Shown here: piece after piece, positions 6,283 to 12,756 of the stretch
Layout of the letters: every line of letters begins with the position of its first letter
Numbering within the stretch: position 1 is the stretch's first letter
Source: Chloroflexota bacterium
Lineage (GTDB): Bacteria > Chloroflexota > Dormibacteria > Dormibacterales > Dormibacteraceae
DNA: 14,388 nucleotides
Assembly: GCA_005880755.1 (NCBI GenBank)
Contig: VBGV01000069.1
Coordinates: 1-14,388 of the forward strand
Direction: 5' to 3'
Notes under the pieces: generated by a model
Database searches by the model: none
The model's input: the letters and a program-made list of their open reading frames with translations, nothing else
What the model was told of the DNA's origin: nothing
Program-made: the position numbers and the translations under genes

Positions 6283-7152
6283 GTGAAAGCCGACACCAGC
6301 GAACACCTCAAGCCACGCTCGCAGTACGGCGATGATGCGGTGCAGCTTGCCATCGCGGGCAAGTGGGACGAGGCCGTCAAGCTGAATCGCTTCATCATCG
6401 ACAGCTTCGGGGCCGACGAGGAGACGCAGAACCGCCTTGGCAAGGCACTCTCCGAGCTCGGCAAGTTGAAGGAGGCGAAGGCCTCCTATGAGGCGGCGCT
6501 GAAGCTCAACCCGATGAACTCGATCGCCAAGAAGAACGCGGCCCGCATCAATGCTCTCCTCCACCAGAAGGAAGGACTCAAGGTCGGCGGCACCCGTGTC
6601 GACCTCAACCTCTTCGTCGAGGAGATGGGGAAGACGGTGATCACCACCGTCGATTCCCCGCCCAAGGTGGACATTTGCTCCAAGGTCGCGGCCGGCGATG
6701 TCGCCGAGCTGCGGATCGAAGGCGACGGCGTCATGGCCGAGACGTCGCGCGGTGTACGACTCGGGTTGCTCGAGGCAAAGCTCGCACGGCGGCTTATCAA
6801 GTTCATGCGCGGCGGCAACCGCTACCAGGCCGGCGTCACCTCGTGCGACGGCAACACAGTGAAGCTGATCGTCCGCGAGACCTACCAGGACCCGCACTTT
6901 GCGGGCAAGCCGAGCTTCCCGATGCGTCGCAAGCGCGAAGTCGAGTTCCGGCCCTACGCGAAGGAGAGCCTGCTGGCGCGTGACTCCAAGGTCTTCGCCG
7001 GCGAAGAAGAAGAAGAAGAGACGCTGGCCGAAGCCCCTGCGAGCGATGACCTGGAAGAGGGCATGCATGCGGTCGAGGACGAGGGCGAGGCGCTCGACTT
7101 CTCAGAGGATGCGGATGCCGACGGTGAGGATGAAGATGAAGACGAAAACTGA
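6283..7152 (+). CDS. TPR-repeat protein with unrecognised central domain and acidic C-terminal tail
   Basis: 289 residues from GTG 6283 (AGGAG 8 nt upstream). No signal peptide or membrane segment, so probably cytoplasmic. Residues about 13-80 form two TPR-like helical hairpins: QLAIAGKWDEAVKLNRFIID and LGKALSELGKLKEAKASYEA, the latter ending ALKLNP. A basic linker (to about 100) is followed by a compact alpha/beta region (about 104-212) with GVRLGLLEAKLARRLIKFM (157-175), GGNRYQAGV (177-185), VKLIVRETY (193-201) and KPSFP (209-213). The pattern recalls HIRAN-like or other small nucleic-acid-binding folds, but I do not recognise the family. From 241 to the end the protein is strongly acidic (EEEEEE, then DEDEDE near the terminus). 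It stands alone between the importer and the his genes. Function unknown; a protein- or nucleic-acid-interaction role is only a guess. Confidence 0.85.
   Translation: MKADTSEHLKPRSQYGDDAVQLAIAGKWDEAVKLNRFIIDSFGADEETQNRLGKALSELGKLKEAKASYEAALKLNPMNSIAKKNAARINALLHQKEGLKVGGTRVDLNLFVEEMGKTVITTVDSPPKVDICSKVAAGDVAELRIEGDGVMAETSRGVRLGLLEAKLARRLIKFMRGGNRYQAGVTSCDGNTVKLIVRETYQDPHFAGKPSFPMRRKREVEFRPYAKESLLARDSKVFAGEEEEEETLAEAPASDDLEEGMHAVEDEGEALDFSEDADADGEDEDEDEN
7003..7020 (+). repeat. GAA trinucleotide run in the acidic tail
   Basis: Five GAA codons and one GAG in a row encode six glutamates (residues 241-246). The run departs from the GC-rich codon use around it. It stays in frame, so slippage would lengthen or shorten the tail without breaking the gene. 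Confidence 0.7.
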
Positions 7153-7163
7153 CGCTCAAATCC

Positions 7164-7202
7164 CCCCACGAAATCAGAGGCTGACGCCGTGATTTCGCGG
7201 GG
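7164..7202 (+). terminator. Strong hairpin between the TPR gene and hisZ
   Basis: CGAAATCA (7169-7176) pairs perfectly with TGATTTCG (7190-7197); the stem extends past one mismatch through CCCC (7164-7167) with GGGG (7199-7202). The loop can form an inner GGC/GCC stem (7179-7181 with 7186-7188). It begins 12 nt after the TPR stop and ends 11 nt before the hisZ ATG. There is no T-run, so it may be a leaky terminator, an mRNA 3' end, or a structure that masks the GGGGA (7199-7203), which is the only ribosome-site-like string before hisZ. No clear promoter for the his genes is visible here. Confidence 0.55.
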
Positions 7203-7213
7203 ACCCCGAATAG

Positions 7214-8527
7214 ATGTGGCCGCGGCCCGGAGGTTTCTTCACCTCCGCTAGTCCATCGCCGGCACCGCAGCTCGGTGGCGTGCCCGGCTTTCGCGACCTG
7301 CTTCCCCTCGAGGCGGAGATCCTGCGCGAGGCGCAGGAGTCGCTGCTCGGCGAGATGCGGCGGTGGGGTTACCGCCACGTCATCACACCGCTGGTCGAGA
7401 GCATGGACGTGCTCGACGTCGGGCTCGGCATCGAGCAGCGGCGGCGGCTGTTCAAGTTCACCGACGGCCGCGGCGACGTCGTCGCTTTGGTGGGCGAGCG
7501 CACAGTCCCTGTGGCGAGGCTCGTCGCGGGCAAGCTGCGGGCCGCGCCGCTTCCGCTGAGGCTCTGCTACGCGGGCCCGGTGCTGTCGACCGATGAAGGT
7601 CGATTCCAGCAGCGGCGGGAGACATACCAGGTCGGAGCCGAGCTGGTCGGCGCATCAGGCCCGGTGGCCGACGCCGAGGTGATCGCCCTCGCCGCCCGCT
7701 GCATGGAGGCGACCGGCATCCGCCGCTACCAGATCGACGTCGGCCACGCGGAGTTCTTCCAGGGGATCATGGATGCGGTCAAGCTGCCTGACGAGGTGAA
7801 GGCCGCCGTCCGCACCGCGCTGGCGGCGCGCGATTTCGTGGCGCTCGAGGCACTGCTCGAGGACACGCCGCTCAAGTCCGCCGAACACGAGCTGCTCCTG
7901 CGTTTTCCCGCCCTGCGCGGCGGAGCAGAGATCCTGGAGGCCGCCGGCGGTCTCGTCCGCAACCAACGTTCCGAGGCCGCCCTCTCCGAGCTGGCTCGCG
8001 TCCGGGAGCTGCTGGTTGCTCATGGCATCGGCGAGGTGGTCAACCTCGACCTCGGCGCGATCCGCGACTTCGACTACTACACGGGCGTGATCTTCGAGGG
8101 GTATGGGCCGGACTTCGGGCGGCCGGTCGCGCAGGGTGGGCGCTACGACGGTCTGCTCGAGCGCTTCGGACGGCCGGCGCCCGCGACCGGCTTCATGGTC
8201 CAGCTCGACCTCGTCTCGGAAATGCTCACGCGAGCGCCGCGACCGCCCGCGCTGCCGCGCCTCGACGCCGCTCTGGCGTGGAGCGGACCCGGACTCAGCA
8301 CCGCCCTCCGATTGGGCTCGACCCTTCGCCTGTTCGGCATGCGCGCGGTCGTGGACACGGAGTCGAGGAGCACGTCCGAAGCCAACGCCTGGTGGCATGC
8401 CGTCGGCGCGGCCAACCTGGTCCACTGTCTGAGCGACTCGGTGGTCGCCTGGTCGGCGACGGGACAGCGCACCCGGCGCCTGCCGCCGGAGCAGGTCGCG
8501 GCACGCCTGGCGGGAGGTGTCTCGTGA
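7214..8527 (+). CDS. hisZ: ATP phosphoribosyltransferase regulatory subunit HisZ
   Basis: 437-residue paralogue of histidyl-tRNA synthetase that serves as the regulatory, histidine-sensing subunit of short-form HisG. The class II synthetase-like core shows GFRDLLPLEAE (25-35), the motif-2-like run LRLCYAGPVLSTDEGRFQQR, and the histidine-pocket motifs DFDYYTGVIFEGY and GGRYDGLLERFG. There is no clear anticodon-binding domain; only a short tail follows. Immediate coupling to short hisG (GTGA overlap at 8524-8527) supports HisZ rather than HisS. The start is uncertain: ATG 7214 has no good ribosome site (GGGGA 10 nt away, inside a hairpin); the next in-frame alternative is GTG 7280, which would remove residues 1-22. 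Role: activates HisG and confers histidine feedback in step 1 of histidine synthesis. Confidence 0.92.
   Translation: MWPRPGGFFTSASPSPAPQLGGVPGFRDLLPLEAEILREAQESLLGEMRRWGYRHVITPLVESMDVLDVGLGIEQRRRLFKFTDGRGDVVALVGERTVPVARLVAGKLRAAPLPLRLCYAGPVLSTDEGRFQQRRETYQVGAELVGASGPVADAEVIALAARCMEATGIRRYQIDVGHAEFFQGIMDAVKLPDEVKAAVRTALAARDFVALEALLEDTPLKSAEHELLLRFPALRGGAEILEAAGGLVRNQRSEAALSELARVRELLVAHGIGEVVNLDLGAIRDFDYYTGVIFEGYGPDFGRPVAQGGRYDGLLERFGRPAPATGFMVQLDLVSEMLTRAPRPPALPRLDAALAWSGPGLSTALRLGSTLRLFGMRAVVDTESRSTSEANAWWHAVGAANLVHCLSDSVVAWSATGQRTRRLPPEQVAARLAGGVS
7228..7247 (+). other. Hairpin at the beginning of hisZ
   Basis: CGGAGGT (7228-7234) pairs perfectly with ACCTCCG (7241-7247) around TTCTTC. It begins 15 nt into the hisZ frame, within the region covered by an initiating ribosome, and contains an SD-like GGAGG that has no start codon in the hisZ frame at a suitable distance. 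It could lower hisZ translation or be chance in GC-rich sequence. Confidence 0.35.
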
Positions 8528-9174
8528 CGCCCGCCCAGCAGGTCGCCATCGCGGTTCCCACGGGCGCGCTCCATGACGGAGCTCTTTCACTGCTGGCGCG
8601 GTCCGGACTCGCGAGTCTCGGTGCGGAGGAGCTGGGGCGGCAGCTGCTCGTAGAGCGGGAAGGCTTGCGGGTGATCCTTGTCCGGCCCAGTGACGTCCCC
8701 GCTTACGTCGACCACGGCGCGGCGGACCTGGGCATCGTCGGCAAGGACATCCTGTGGGAGACGCCGGGCGCTCACTACGAGCTCGTCGACCTTCGTTTCG
8801 GCGGCTGCAGGCTCGTTCTGGCCGTGCCGGACGCATCGAGCCTCGACGGCCCAGAGACATGGCCGCCCATGATTCGGGTCGCCACCAAGTACCCGCGCAC
8901 CGCGGCGGCGTGGTTCGAGTCGCGCGGGCAGGCGGTCGAGGTTGTGCAGCTGCACGGATCGGTCGAGCTGGCGCCGCAGGTCGGCCTGGTCGACGGCATC
9001 GTCGACCTGACGGCGACGGGGCGGACGCTGCGAGACAACCGGCTGCGCATCACGGCGGTACTCGGCACCTCGACCGCCAGGCTGATCGCCAACCAGGCGA
9101 GCCTCAAGACGCGCACGGCGGCTGTCCAGTCGGTGGTCGCCAAGATGCGCGAGGCTTCGAGCGATGCCGGTTAG
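8524..9174 (+). CDS. hisG: ATP phosphoribosyltransferase, short form (HisG)
   Basis: 216 residues from GTG 8524, which overlaps the hisZ stop (GTGA) and has an excellent ribosome site (GGAGG, 6 nt spacing). The length is that of the short HisG lacking the C-terminal regulatory domain, which works only with HisZ; hisZ is directly upstream. It catalyses the first step of histidine synthesis, ATP plus PRPP to phosphoribosyl-ATP. Visible motifs are VPTGALHDGA near the start, RPSDVPAYVDHGAADLGIVG (54-73), RVATKYPRTAAAWF (118-131) and the PRPP-binding loop DLTATGRT (161-168). A longer frame exists to 8278 but lies within hisZ. The C-terminus overlaps hisD by 11 bp. Confidence 0.96.
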   Translation: MTPAQQVAIAVPTGALHDGALSLLARSGLASLGAEELGRQLLVEREGLRVILVRPSDVPAYVDHGAADLGIVGKDILWETPGAHYELVDLRFGGCRLVLAVPDASSLDGPETWPPMIRVATKYPRTAAAWFESRGQAVEVVQLHGSVELAPQVGLVDGIVDLTATGRTLRDNRLRITAVLGTSTARLIANQASLKTRTAAVQSVVAKMREASSDAG

Positions 9175-10435
9175 GAGGTTCGACGTCGGCTCGTGGCTCG
9201 ACTCGCCCCTGTCGCGGCGAAGGCTCGACCTGACCCAGTTCTCCAAGGAGCGAGAGGCGGTGGCCGAGATCTGCTCGCGCGTGCTGGCGGAAGGCGACGA
9301 GGCGCTCCGCGAGCTCGGCCGGCGATTCGACGGGTGGGCGCCTGCGCCCGGCGAGTCGTTCGAGGTGCCCCATCGCGAGCTCGCCGCCGCGGCCGACCGC
9401 TTGGCGCCGGCGGACCGCTCTGCGCTGGAGTTCGCCGCCGGGCGCATCCGCGACTTTCACGAGCGCCAGTCCGAGCCGGGTTCGGTGGGATTGCCGGGCC
9501 TCAAGCTCGTGACGCGTCCCGTCAGGCGCGCGGGTGTTTACGCGCCGGGCGGCCGTGCGGCGTATCCGTCGACGGTGCTCATGACGGTGATTCCGGCCCG
9601 CGTGGCCAAGGTGCCCGAGGTCGTGCTGGCCACGCCACCACGACCCGACGGCAGCGTTCCTTCGTCCATCCTCGCCGCGGCGCACATCGCCGGCGTGGAT
9701 GCCGTCTACAGGGTCGGCGGGGCGCAGGCCATCGCCGCGCTCGCCTACGGGACAGCGAGCATCCCGCGAGTCGACGTCGTTGCCGGCCCGGGCAACATCT
9801 ACGTGACGCTTGCGAAGAAGGAGGTGTTCGGCACAGTCGGCGTCGACGGAATCGCAGGTCCGACGGAGGTCGTGGTCGTGGCCGACGGCAAGGCACGGCC
9901 GGATTTCGTCGCGGCCGACCTGGCCGCGCAGCTCGAGCACGACCCTATGGCGTGGGGCGTCCTCATCACCGACTCCAGCCAGCTCGCGGACCGCGTCGAG
10001 GAGGAGCTGGAGAGCCTTCTCCGCGGGCTGGAGCGAGCGGACATCATCCGCCAGGCCAACTGCTGCGTCATCGTGGCGCAGGACATGGAGCAGGCGATGC
10101 ATGTTGCCAACGACTTCGCGCCCGAGCACCTGCTGATCGTGGCCCGCGACGCGGCGCGGCTTGCCGCCCAGGTGCAGAACGCAGGCGCCGTGTTCGTGGG
10201 TGCTTACGCCACGGTGCCGCTCGGCGACTACTCGGCGGGCCCCAACCACACGCTGCCGACGTCAGGCGCGGCGCGTTTCTCCTCGCCACTCGGCGTGCAC
10301 ACGTTCCTCAAGAGGACGAGCGTGCTGAGCCTGAATCGCGGCGACCTCGAGACCCTGCGGGATGCATCGGTCCGGCTGGCGGAGATGGAAGGCCTCGGCG
10401 CGCACGCGCATGCGATCGAGGTGCGACTTGAATAG
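9164..10435 (+). CDS. hisD: Histidinol dehydrogenase
   Basis: 423-residue zinc- and NAD-dependent enzyme that makes the last two oxidations, histidinol to histidine. Motifs: GVYAPGGRAAYPSTVLM (124-140), VYRVGGAQAIAALAYGT (181-197), VAGPGNIYVTLAKK (206-219), GPTEVVVVAD (232-241), the zinc ligands Q256 and H259 in QLEHDP, catalytic E321-H322 in APEHLL, D355 in GDYSAGPNH and H414 near the end (zinc ligand by alignment with the family). The ATG at 9164 lies inside the end of hisG (11-bp overlap) with GAGG 9 nt upstream. A strong AGGAGG at 9173-9178 lies just downstream but leads to no in-frame start, so ATG 9164 is kept. All catalytic residues are present. Confidence 0.97.
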   Translation: MPVRRFDVGSWLDSPLSRRRLDLTQFSKEREAVAEICSRVLAEGDEALRELGRRFDGWAPAPGESFEVPHRELAAAADRLAPADRSALEFAAGRIRDFHERQSEPGSVGLPGLKLVTRPVRRAGVYAPGGRAAYPSTVLMTVIPARVAKVPEVVLATPPRPDGSVPSSILAAAHIAGVDAVYRVGGAQAIAALAYGTASIPRVDVVAGPGNIYVTLAKKEVFGTVGVDGIAGPTEVVVVADGKARPDFVAADLAAQLEHDPMAWGVLITDSSQLADRVEEELESLLRGLERADIIRQANCCVIVAQDMEQAMHVANDFAPEHLLIVARDAARLAAQVQNAGAVFVGAYATVPLGDYSAGPNHTLPTSGAARFSSPLGVHTFLKRTSVLSLNRGDLETLRDASVRLAEMEGLGAHAHAIEVRLE

Positions 10436-10445
10436 AAAAGGACGA

Positions 10446-11012
10446 GTGACACGCAAGAGCCGGGAGACCCAGCTCTCGGCCAGGGTTGACCTGGAAGGTC
10501 GGGGCCGGGCGGAGGTCTCGACCGGCCTCGCGTTCGTCGACCACATGCTCGAGCAGGTCGCCCGGTACGGCGGATTCGACCTGAGGCTGCGCGGCGCTGG
10601 TGATGTGCAGGTCGACCCTCATCACCTGGTCGAGGACGCGGGCATCGTGCTGGGCCAGGCGTTCTCCCAGGCGTTGGGCGACCGCGACGGCATCGCGCGT
10701 TTCGCGTCCGCCTACGCGCCGCTCGACGAATCACTGGCGCGGGTCGTGATCGACCTCGGCCAGCGACCGTATCTCTCTTACAACGTCCCGGTTCGTGGCC
10801 GGATCGGCACCCTCGAGTCGGAGGTGCTGGAGGAGTTCTGGCGCGCGCTGTCGATCCATCTGGGCGCGACGATTCATGTCGACCTGATTCGCGGCCGCAA
10901 CCGGCACCACATCGTGGAGGCGACGTTCAAAGCCCTGGGCCTGGCGCTGCACGATGCGACGGCATCGACCGGTCGCCCGGGCGTGCCTTCGTCGAAGGGT
11001 GTCTTGAAGTGA
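10446..11012 (+). CDS. hisB: Imidazoleglycerol-phosphate dehydratase
   Basis: 188 residues from GTG 10446, a stand-alone dehydratase without the phosphatase domain found in enterobacterial HisB. It converts imidazoleglycerol-phosphate to imidazoleacetol-phosphate. The start gives the usual opening TRKSRETQLSARVDLEG; an AAAAGGA lies 3 nt upstream, a short spacing. Motifs: FVDHMLEQ (30-37), the first metal-binding HHLVED (59-64), the second HHIVEA (154-159) and SSKG (182-185) at the end. The gene starts 10 bp after hisD and overlaps hisH in GTGA. The upstream in-frame ATG at 10362 lies inside hisD and is rejected. A separate histidinol-phosphate phosphatase must exist elsewhere. Confidence 0.96.
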   Translation: MTRKSRETQLSARVDLEGRGRAEVSTGLAFVDHMLEQVARYGGFDLRLRGAGDVQVDPHHLVEDAGIVLGQAFSQALGDRDGIARFASAYAPLDESLARVVIDLGQRPYLSYNVPVRGRIGTLESEVLEEFWRALSIHLGATIHVDLIRGRNRHHIVEATFKALGLALHDATASTGRPGVPSSKGVLK

Positions 11013-11602
11013 TCGCGATCGTCGACTACGGGGTCGGCAACATCCGATCGGTCGAGCGCGCGCTGATCCAGGTCGGAGCCGAGGCGCGACTCACCGCCGA
11101 TCCCGGCGAGCTCGAGTCGGCGGCCGGCATCGTCCTGCCGGGCGTCGGAGCGTTCGCGCCTGCCCTCGCGAAGCTGTCGGAGCACGGCCTCGGCCGGCGA
11201 ATCGTCGAGCTGGCGCGGCGTGGCAAGCCGGTGCTCGGCGTTTGCCTCGGGTATCAGCTCCTGTTCGAGGAGTCGAGCGAGCACGGCCGGCACGAAGGAC
11301 TCGGGTTGCTCCCCGGCCGGGTGGTCGAGGTCACCTCGAGCGATCGCGTTCCGGTGATCGGCTGGTGTCGCACGGTGCAAACCGGCCCGTCGCCGCTCTG
11401 GGAGGGCATCGCCGACCGGTCCTACTTCTACTACGTGCACTCGTTCACGCCGGCGGAATCGGACCAGCGGATCGGCTGCACCGACCACTCGCCGGCGGCC
11501 GCGGCATCCGCGGGAAACGTGATGGGCACGCAGTTCCACCCCGAGAAGAGCGGCGCCGACGGGCTTCGCCTGTACGCCAACTTCCTTGCCATCTGCAACT
11601 GA
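11009..11602 (+). CDS. hisH: Imidazole glycerol phosphate synthase, glutamine amidotransferase subunit
   Basis: 197-residue class I glutaminase that supplies ammonia to HisF. The catalytic triad is visible: C79 in GVCLGYQLL, H177 and E179 in TQFHPEKSG. The oxyanion strand LPGVGAF (43-49) is present. The start is GTG, overlapping the hisB stop in GTGA. One oddity: the segment usually written P-H-M-G-W-N in this family reads PVIGWC (115-120), changing a conserved His and Asn near the subunit interface. hisF begins one base after its stop, so the two partners should be made in equal amounts. Confidence 0.96.
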   Translation: MIAIVDYGVGNIRSVERALIQVGAEARLTADPGELESAAGIVLPGVGAFAPALAKLSEHGLGRRIVELARRGKPVLGVCLGYQLLFEESSEHGRHEGLGLLPGRVVEVTSSDRVPVIGWCRTVQTGPSPLWEGIADRSYFYYVHSFTPAESDQRIGCTDHSPAAAASAGNVMGTQFHPEKSGADGLRLYANFLAICN

Positions 11603-11603
11603 C

Positions 11604-12365
11604 ATGCCTGCGAAGCGGATCATCCCCTGCCTCGACGTCACCGATGGACGTGTCGTCAAAGGCGTGCGCTTCCAGGAGCTGCGCGACGCCGGCGACCCGG
11701 CTGAGCTCGCGGCGGCGTATGACCGCGAGGGCGCGGACGAGATCATCTTTCTCGACATCACCGCGTCATCTGACGCGCGGAAGATCCTGCTCGACACGGT
11801 CGAGCGCACCGCGGACCAGGTGTTCATCCCGCTGGCGGTGGGTGGCGGCGTGAGGAGCGTGCCCGACATGGCCGAGCTGCTCACACACGGCGCCGACAAA
11901 GTGTCGGTCAATACCGCGGCGCTGGCGGATCCGACCCTGATCACGCGCTGCGCCGAAGTTTTCGGCGCCCAGTGCGTAGTGCTTGCGATCGACGCGCGGA
12001 GACGGCGCGACGGCGAAGGCTGGGAGGTTTTCAGCCACGGCGGGCGGCGCGCGACCGGACGCGACGCGGTCGAGTGGGCCGGGTTGGGCGAAGAGCTGGG
12101 TGCGGGGGAGATCCTGCTCACGTCGATGGACAACGACGGCACGCACGCGGGATACGACATCGAGCTGACACGCGCGGTCAGCGCCGCGGTTCGCCTGCCC
12201 GTGATCGCTTCGGGCGGAGCGGGCTCGGCGCGGCACATGTACGACGCGCTGACCGAGGGAGGCGCGGACGCGGCATTGGCCGCGTCCATCTTTCACTTCG
12301 GCGAGATTTCGATCCCCGCGGTGAAACAAGAGTTGGAGGGCATGGGCCTGGAGGTGAGGCGATGA
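11604..12365 (+). CDS. hisF: Imidazole glycerol phosphate synthase, cyclase subunit
   Basis: 253-residue TIM-barrel cyclase. It joins ammonia from HisH to the PRFAR intermediate, giving imidazoleglycerol-phosphate plus AICAR. The start ATG 11604 gives the standard opening MPAKRIIPCLDVTDGRVVKG; an in-frame TTG at 11586 lies inside hisH and is not used. Catalytic D11 (CLDV) and D130 (LAID) are present, as are the phosphate-binding motifs VGGGVRS (79-85) and ASGGAGS (202-208), plus LLTSMDNDGT (171-180). No clear ribosome site precedes it; it likely relies on ribosomes ending hisH one base upstream. Overlaps hisI in ATGA. In many operons hisA lies between hisH and hisF; here it does not. Confidence 0.97.
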   Translation: MPAKRIIPCLDVTDGRVVKGVRFQELRDAGDPAELAAAYDREGADEIIFLDITASSDARKILLDTVERTADQVFIPLAVGGGVRSVPDMAELLTHGADKVSVNTAALADPTLITRCAEVFGAQCVVLAIDARRRRDGEGWEVFSHGGRRATGRDAVEWAGLGEELGAGEILLTSMDNDGTHAGYDIELTRAVSAAVRLPVIASGGAGSARHMYDALTEGGADAALAASIFHFGEISIPAVKQELEGMGLEVRR

Positions 12366-12664
12366 GCCCGGACTTTTCGAGCGGACTCGTGCCGGCGGTC
12401 GTCCAGAATGCGGAGACGGGCAAGGTGTTGATGCTGGCGTATATGGACGAGGAGTCCTGGACCAAGACCCTTGAGTCCGGCCGCGCGTGGTTCCACTCCA
12501 GGGAGCGGGGACTCTGGGAAAAAGGCGCCACCTCCGGCAACACCATGGAGGTCGTCGAGGTGAGGCTGGACTGCGATCTGGATGCGGTGCTCTTGAGGGT
12601 TCGGCCCGCCGGTCCCGCCTGTCACACCGGCGCGGAGTCGTGCTTCTTCAACGAGACGGGTTAG
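12362..12664 (+). CDS. hisI: Phosphoribosyl-AMP cyclohydrolase
   Basis: 100-residue stand-alone cyclohydrolase that opens the purine ring of phosphoribosyl-AMP (step 3). The ATG overlaps the hisF stop in ATGA. Family features: VQNAETGKVLMLAYMDEESW (14-33), WFHSRERGLWEKGATSGN (43-60), the metal-binding DCDLD (70-74), and zinc-ligand cysteines in ACHTG (C87) and ESCFF (C94), with C71 the third. The length is that of HisI alone; there is no fused HisE pyrophosphohydrolase and no hisE follows, so step 2 must be supplied elsewhere. Last gene of the his operon; a palindrome follows about 9 nt after the stop. Confidence 0.96.
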   Translation: MSPDFSSGLVPAVVQNAETGKVLMLAYMDEESWTKTLESGRAWFHSRERGLWEKGATSGNTMEVVEVRLDCDLDAVLLRVRPAGPACHTGAESCFFNETG

Positions 12665-12672
12665 CTTTTCAC

Positions 12673-12716
12673 GCCCCTCACCCCACATCCCTCTCCCCTT
12701 AAAGGGGAGAGGGAGC
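12673..12716. repeat. REP-like intergenic palindrome (CCTCACCCC...CTCTCCCC type)
   Basis: A pyrimidine-rich head (GCCCCTCACCCCACA) is followed by TCCCTCTCCCC (12688-12698), a TTAAA loop and GGGGAGAGGGA (12704-12714), an 11-bp perfect stem. Read in one frame it would give PHPTSLSP, close to the PHPNPLP-type peptide often mis-called from a repeat common between genes in many bacteria, which is why I recognise it. It probably also acts as a terminator-like barrier between hisI and argC. A T-run (12723-12727) lies 8-9 nt after the stem, too far for a classical terminator. Multicopy status in this genome is inferred. Confidence 0.6.
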
Positions 12717-12734
12717 CATGCATTTTTATGCAAC
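12717..12734. promoter_or_regulatory. ARG-box-like operator upstream of argC
   Basis: CATGCATTTTTATGCAAC contains the perfect palindrome TGCAT-TTTT-ATGCA (12719-12732). Arginine-repressor boxes have the form TGAAT-wwww-ATTCA (E. coli) or CATGAATAAAAATKCAAK (Bacillus AhrC). Outside the AT centre this site differs from the latter at two positions. It overlaps the -35 region of the argC promoter, the expected place for repression by ArgR with arginine. No argR gene is in the window. Confidence 0.6.
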
Positions 12735-12741
12735 CGGGCTG

Positions 12742-12747
12742 TATACT
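12742..12747 (+). promoter_or_regulatory. -10 box of argC
   Basis: TATACT within GTATACTCA. Predicted transcription start is about 12754-12755, only 2-3 nt before the GTG start of argC, so the mRNA would be leaderless or nearly so. There is no purine-rich ribosome site between the -10 and the GTG, consistent with that. The -35 region is poor and is occupied by the ARG-box-like palindrome. Confidence 0.55.
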
Positions 12748-12756
12748 CATGCGCTC

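Noticed and set aside
5082..6335. 417-codon plus-strand open frame opposite the second binding-protein gene
   Set aside because: Antisense shadow; it crosses the divergent promoter region and the start of the TPR gene, and the translation has no recognisable features.
7153..7213. T-box riboswitch or His-codon attenuator before hisZ
   Set aside because: Only 61 bp are available, with no T-box sequence, antiterminator or His-rich leader peptide visible.
7214..8527. HisZ gene read as histidyl-tRNA synthetase
   Set aside because: No convincing anticodon-binding domain, motif 2 is altered, and it is fused by overlap to a short HisG that needs HisZ.
7655..8860. 401-codon open frame on the minus strand, antisense to hisZ and hisG
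   Set aside because: It is the mirror of strongly recognised genes in GC-rich DNA; its composition is Arg/Ala/Gly-rich with no domain, and hisZ/hisG explain the stretch.
9193..10431. 412-codon frame on the same strand as hisD, with AGGAGG and GTG at its start
   Set aside because: The product is an Arg/Gly-rich nonsense sequence while the hisD frame carries all catalytic motifs; the ribosome-site match is coincidental.
10874..12289. 471-codon open frame on the minus strand opposite hisB, hisH and hisF
   Set aside because: Antisense to three recognised genes with intact catalytic motifs; Ser/Arg-rich low-complexity product.
12718..12756. ATG 12718 as the argC start
   Set aside because: It lies within the palindromic operator and upstream of the -10 box, and the added residues are not part of the ArgC fold.
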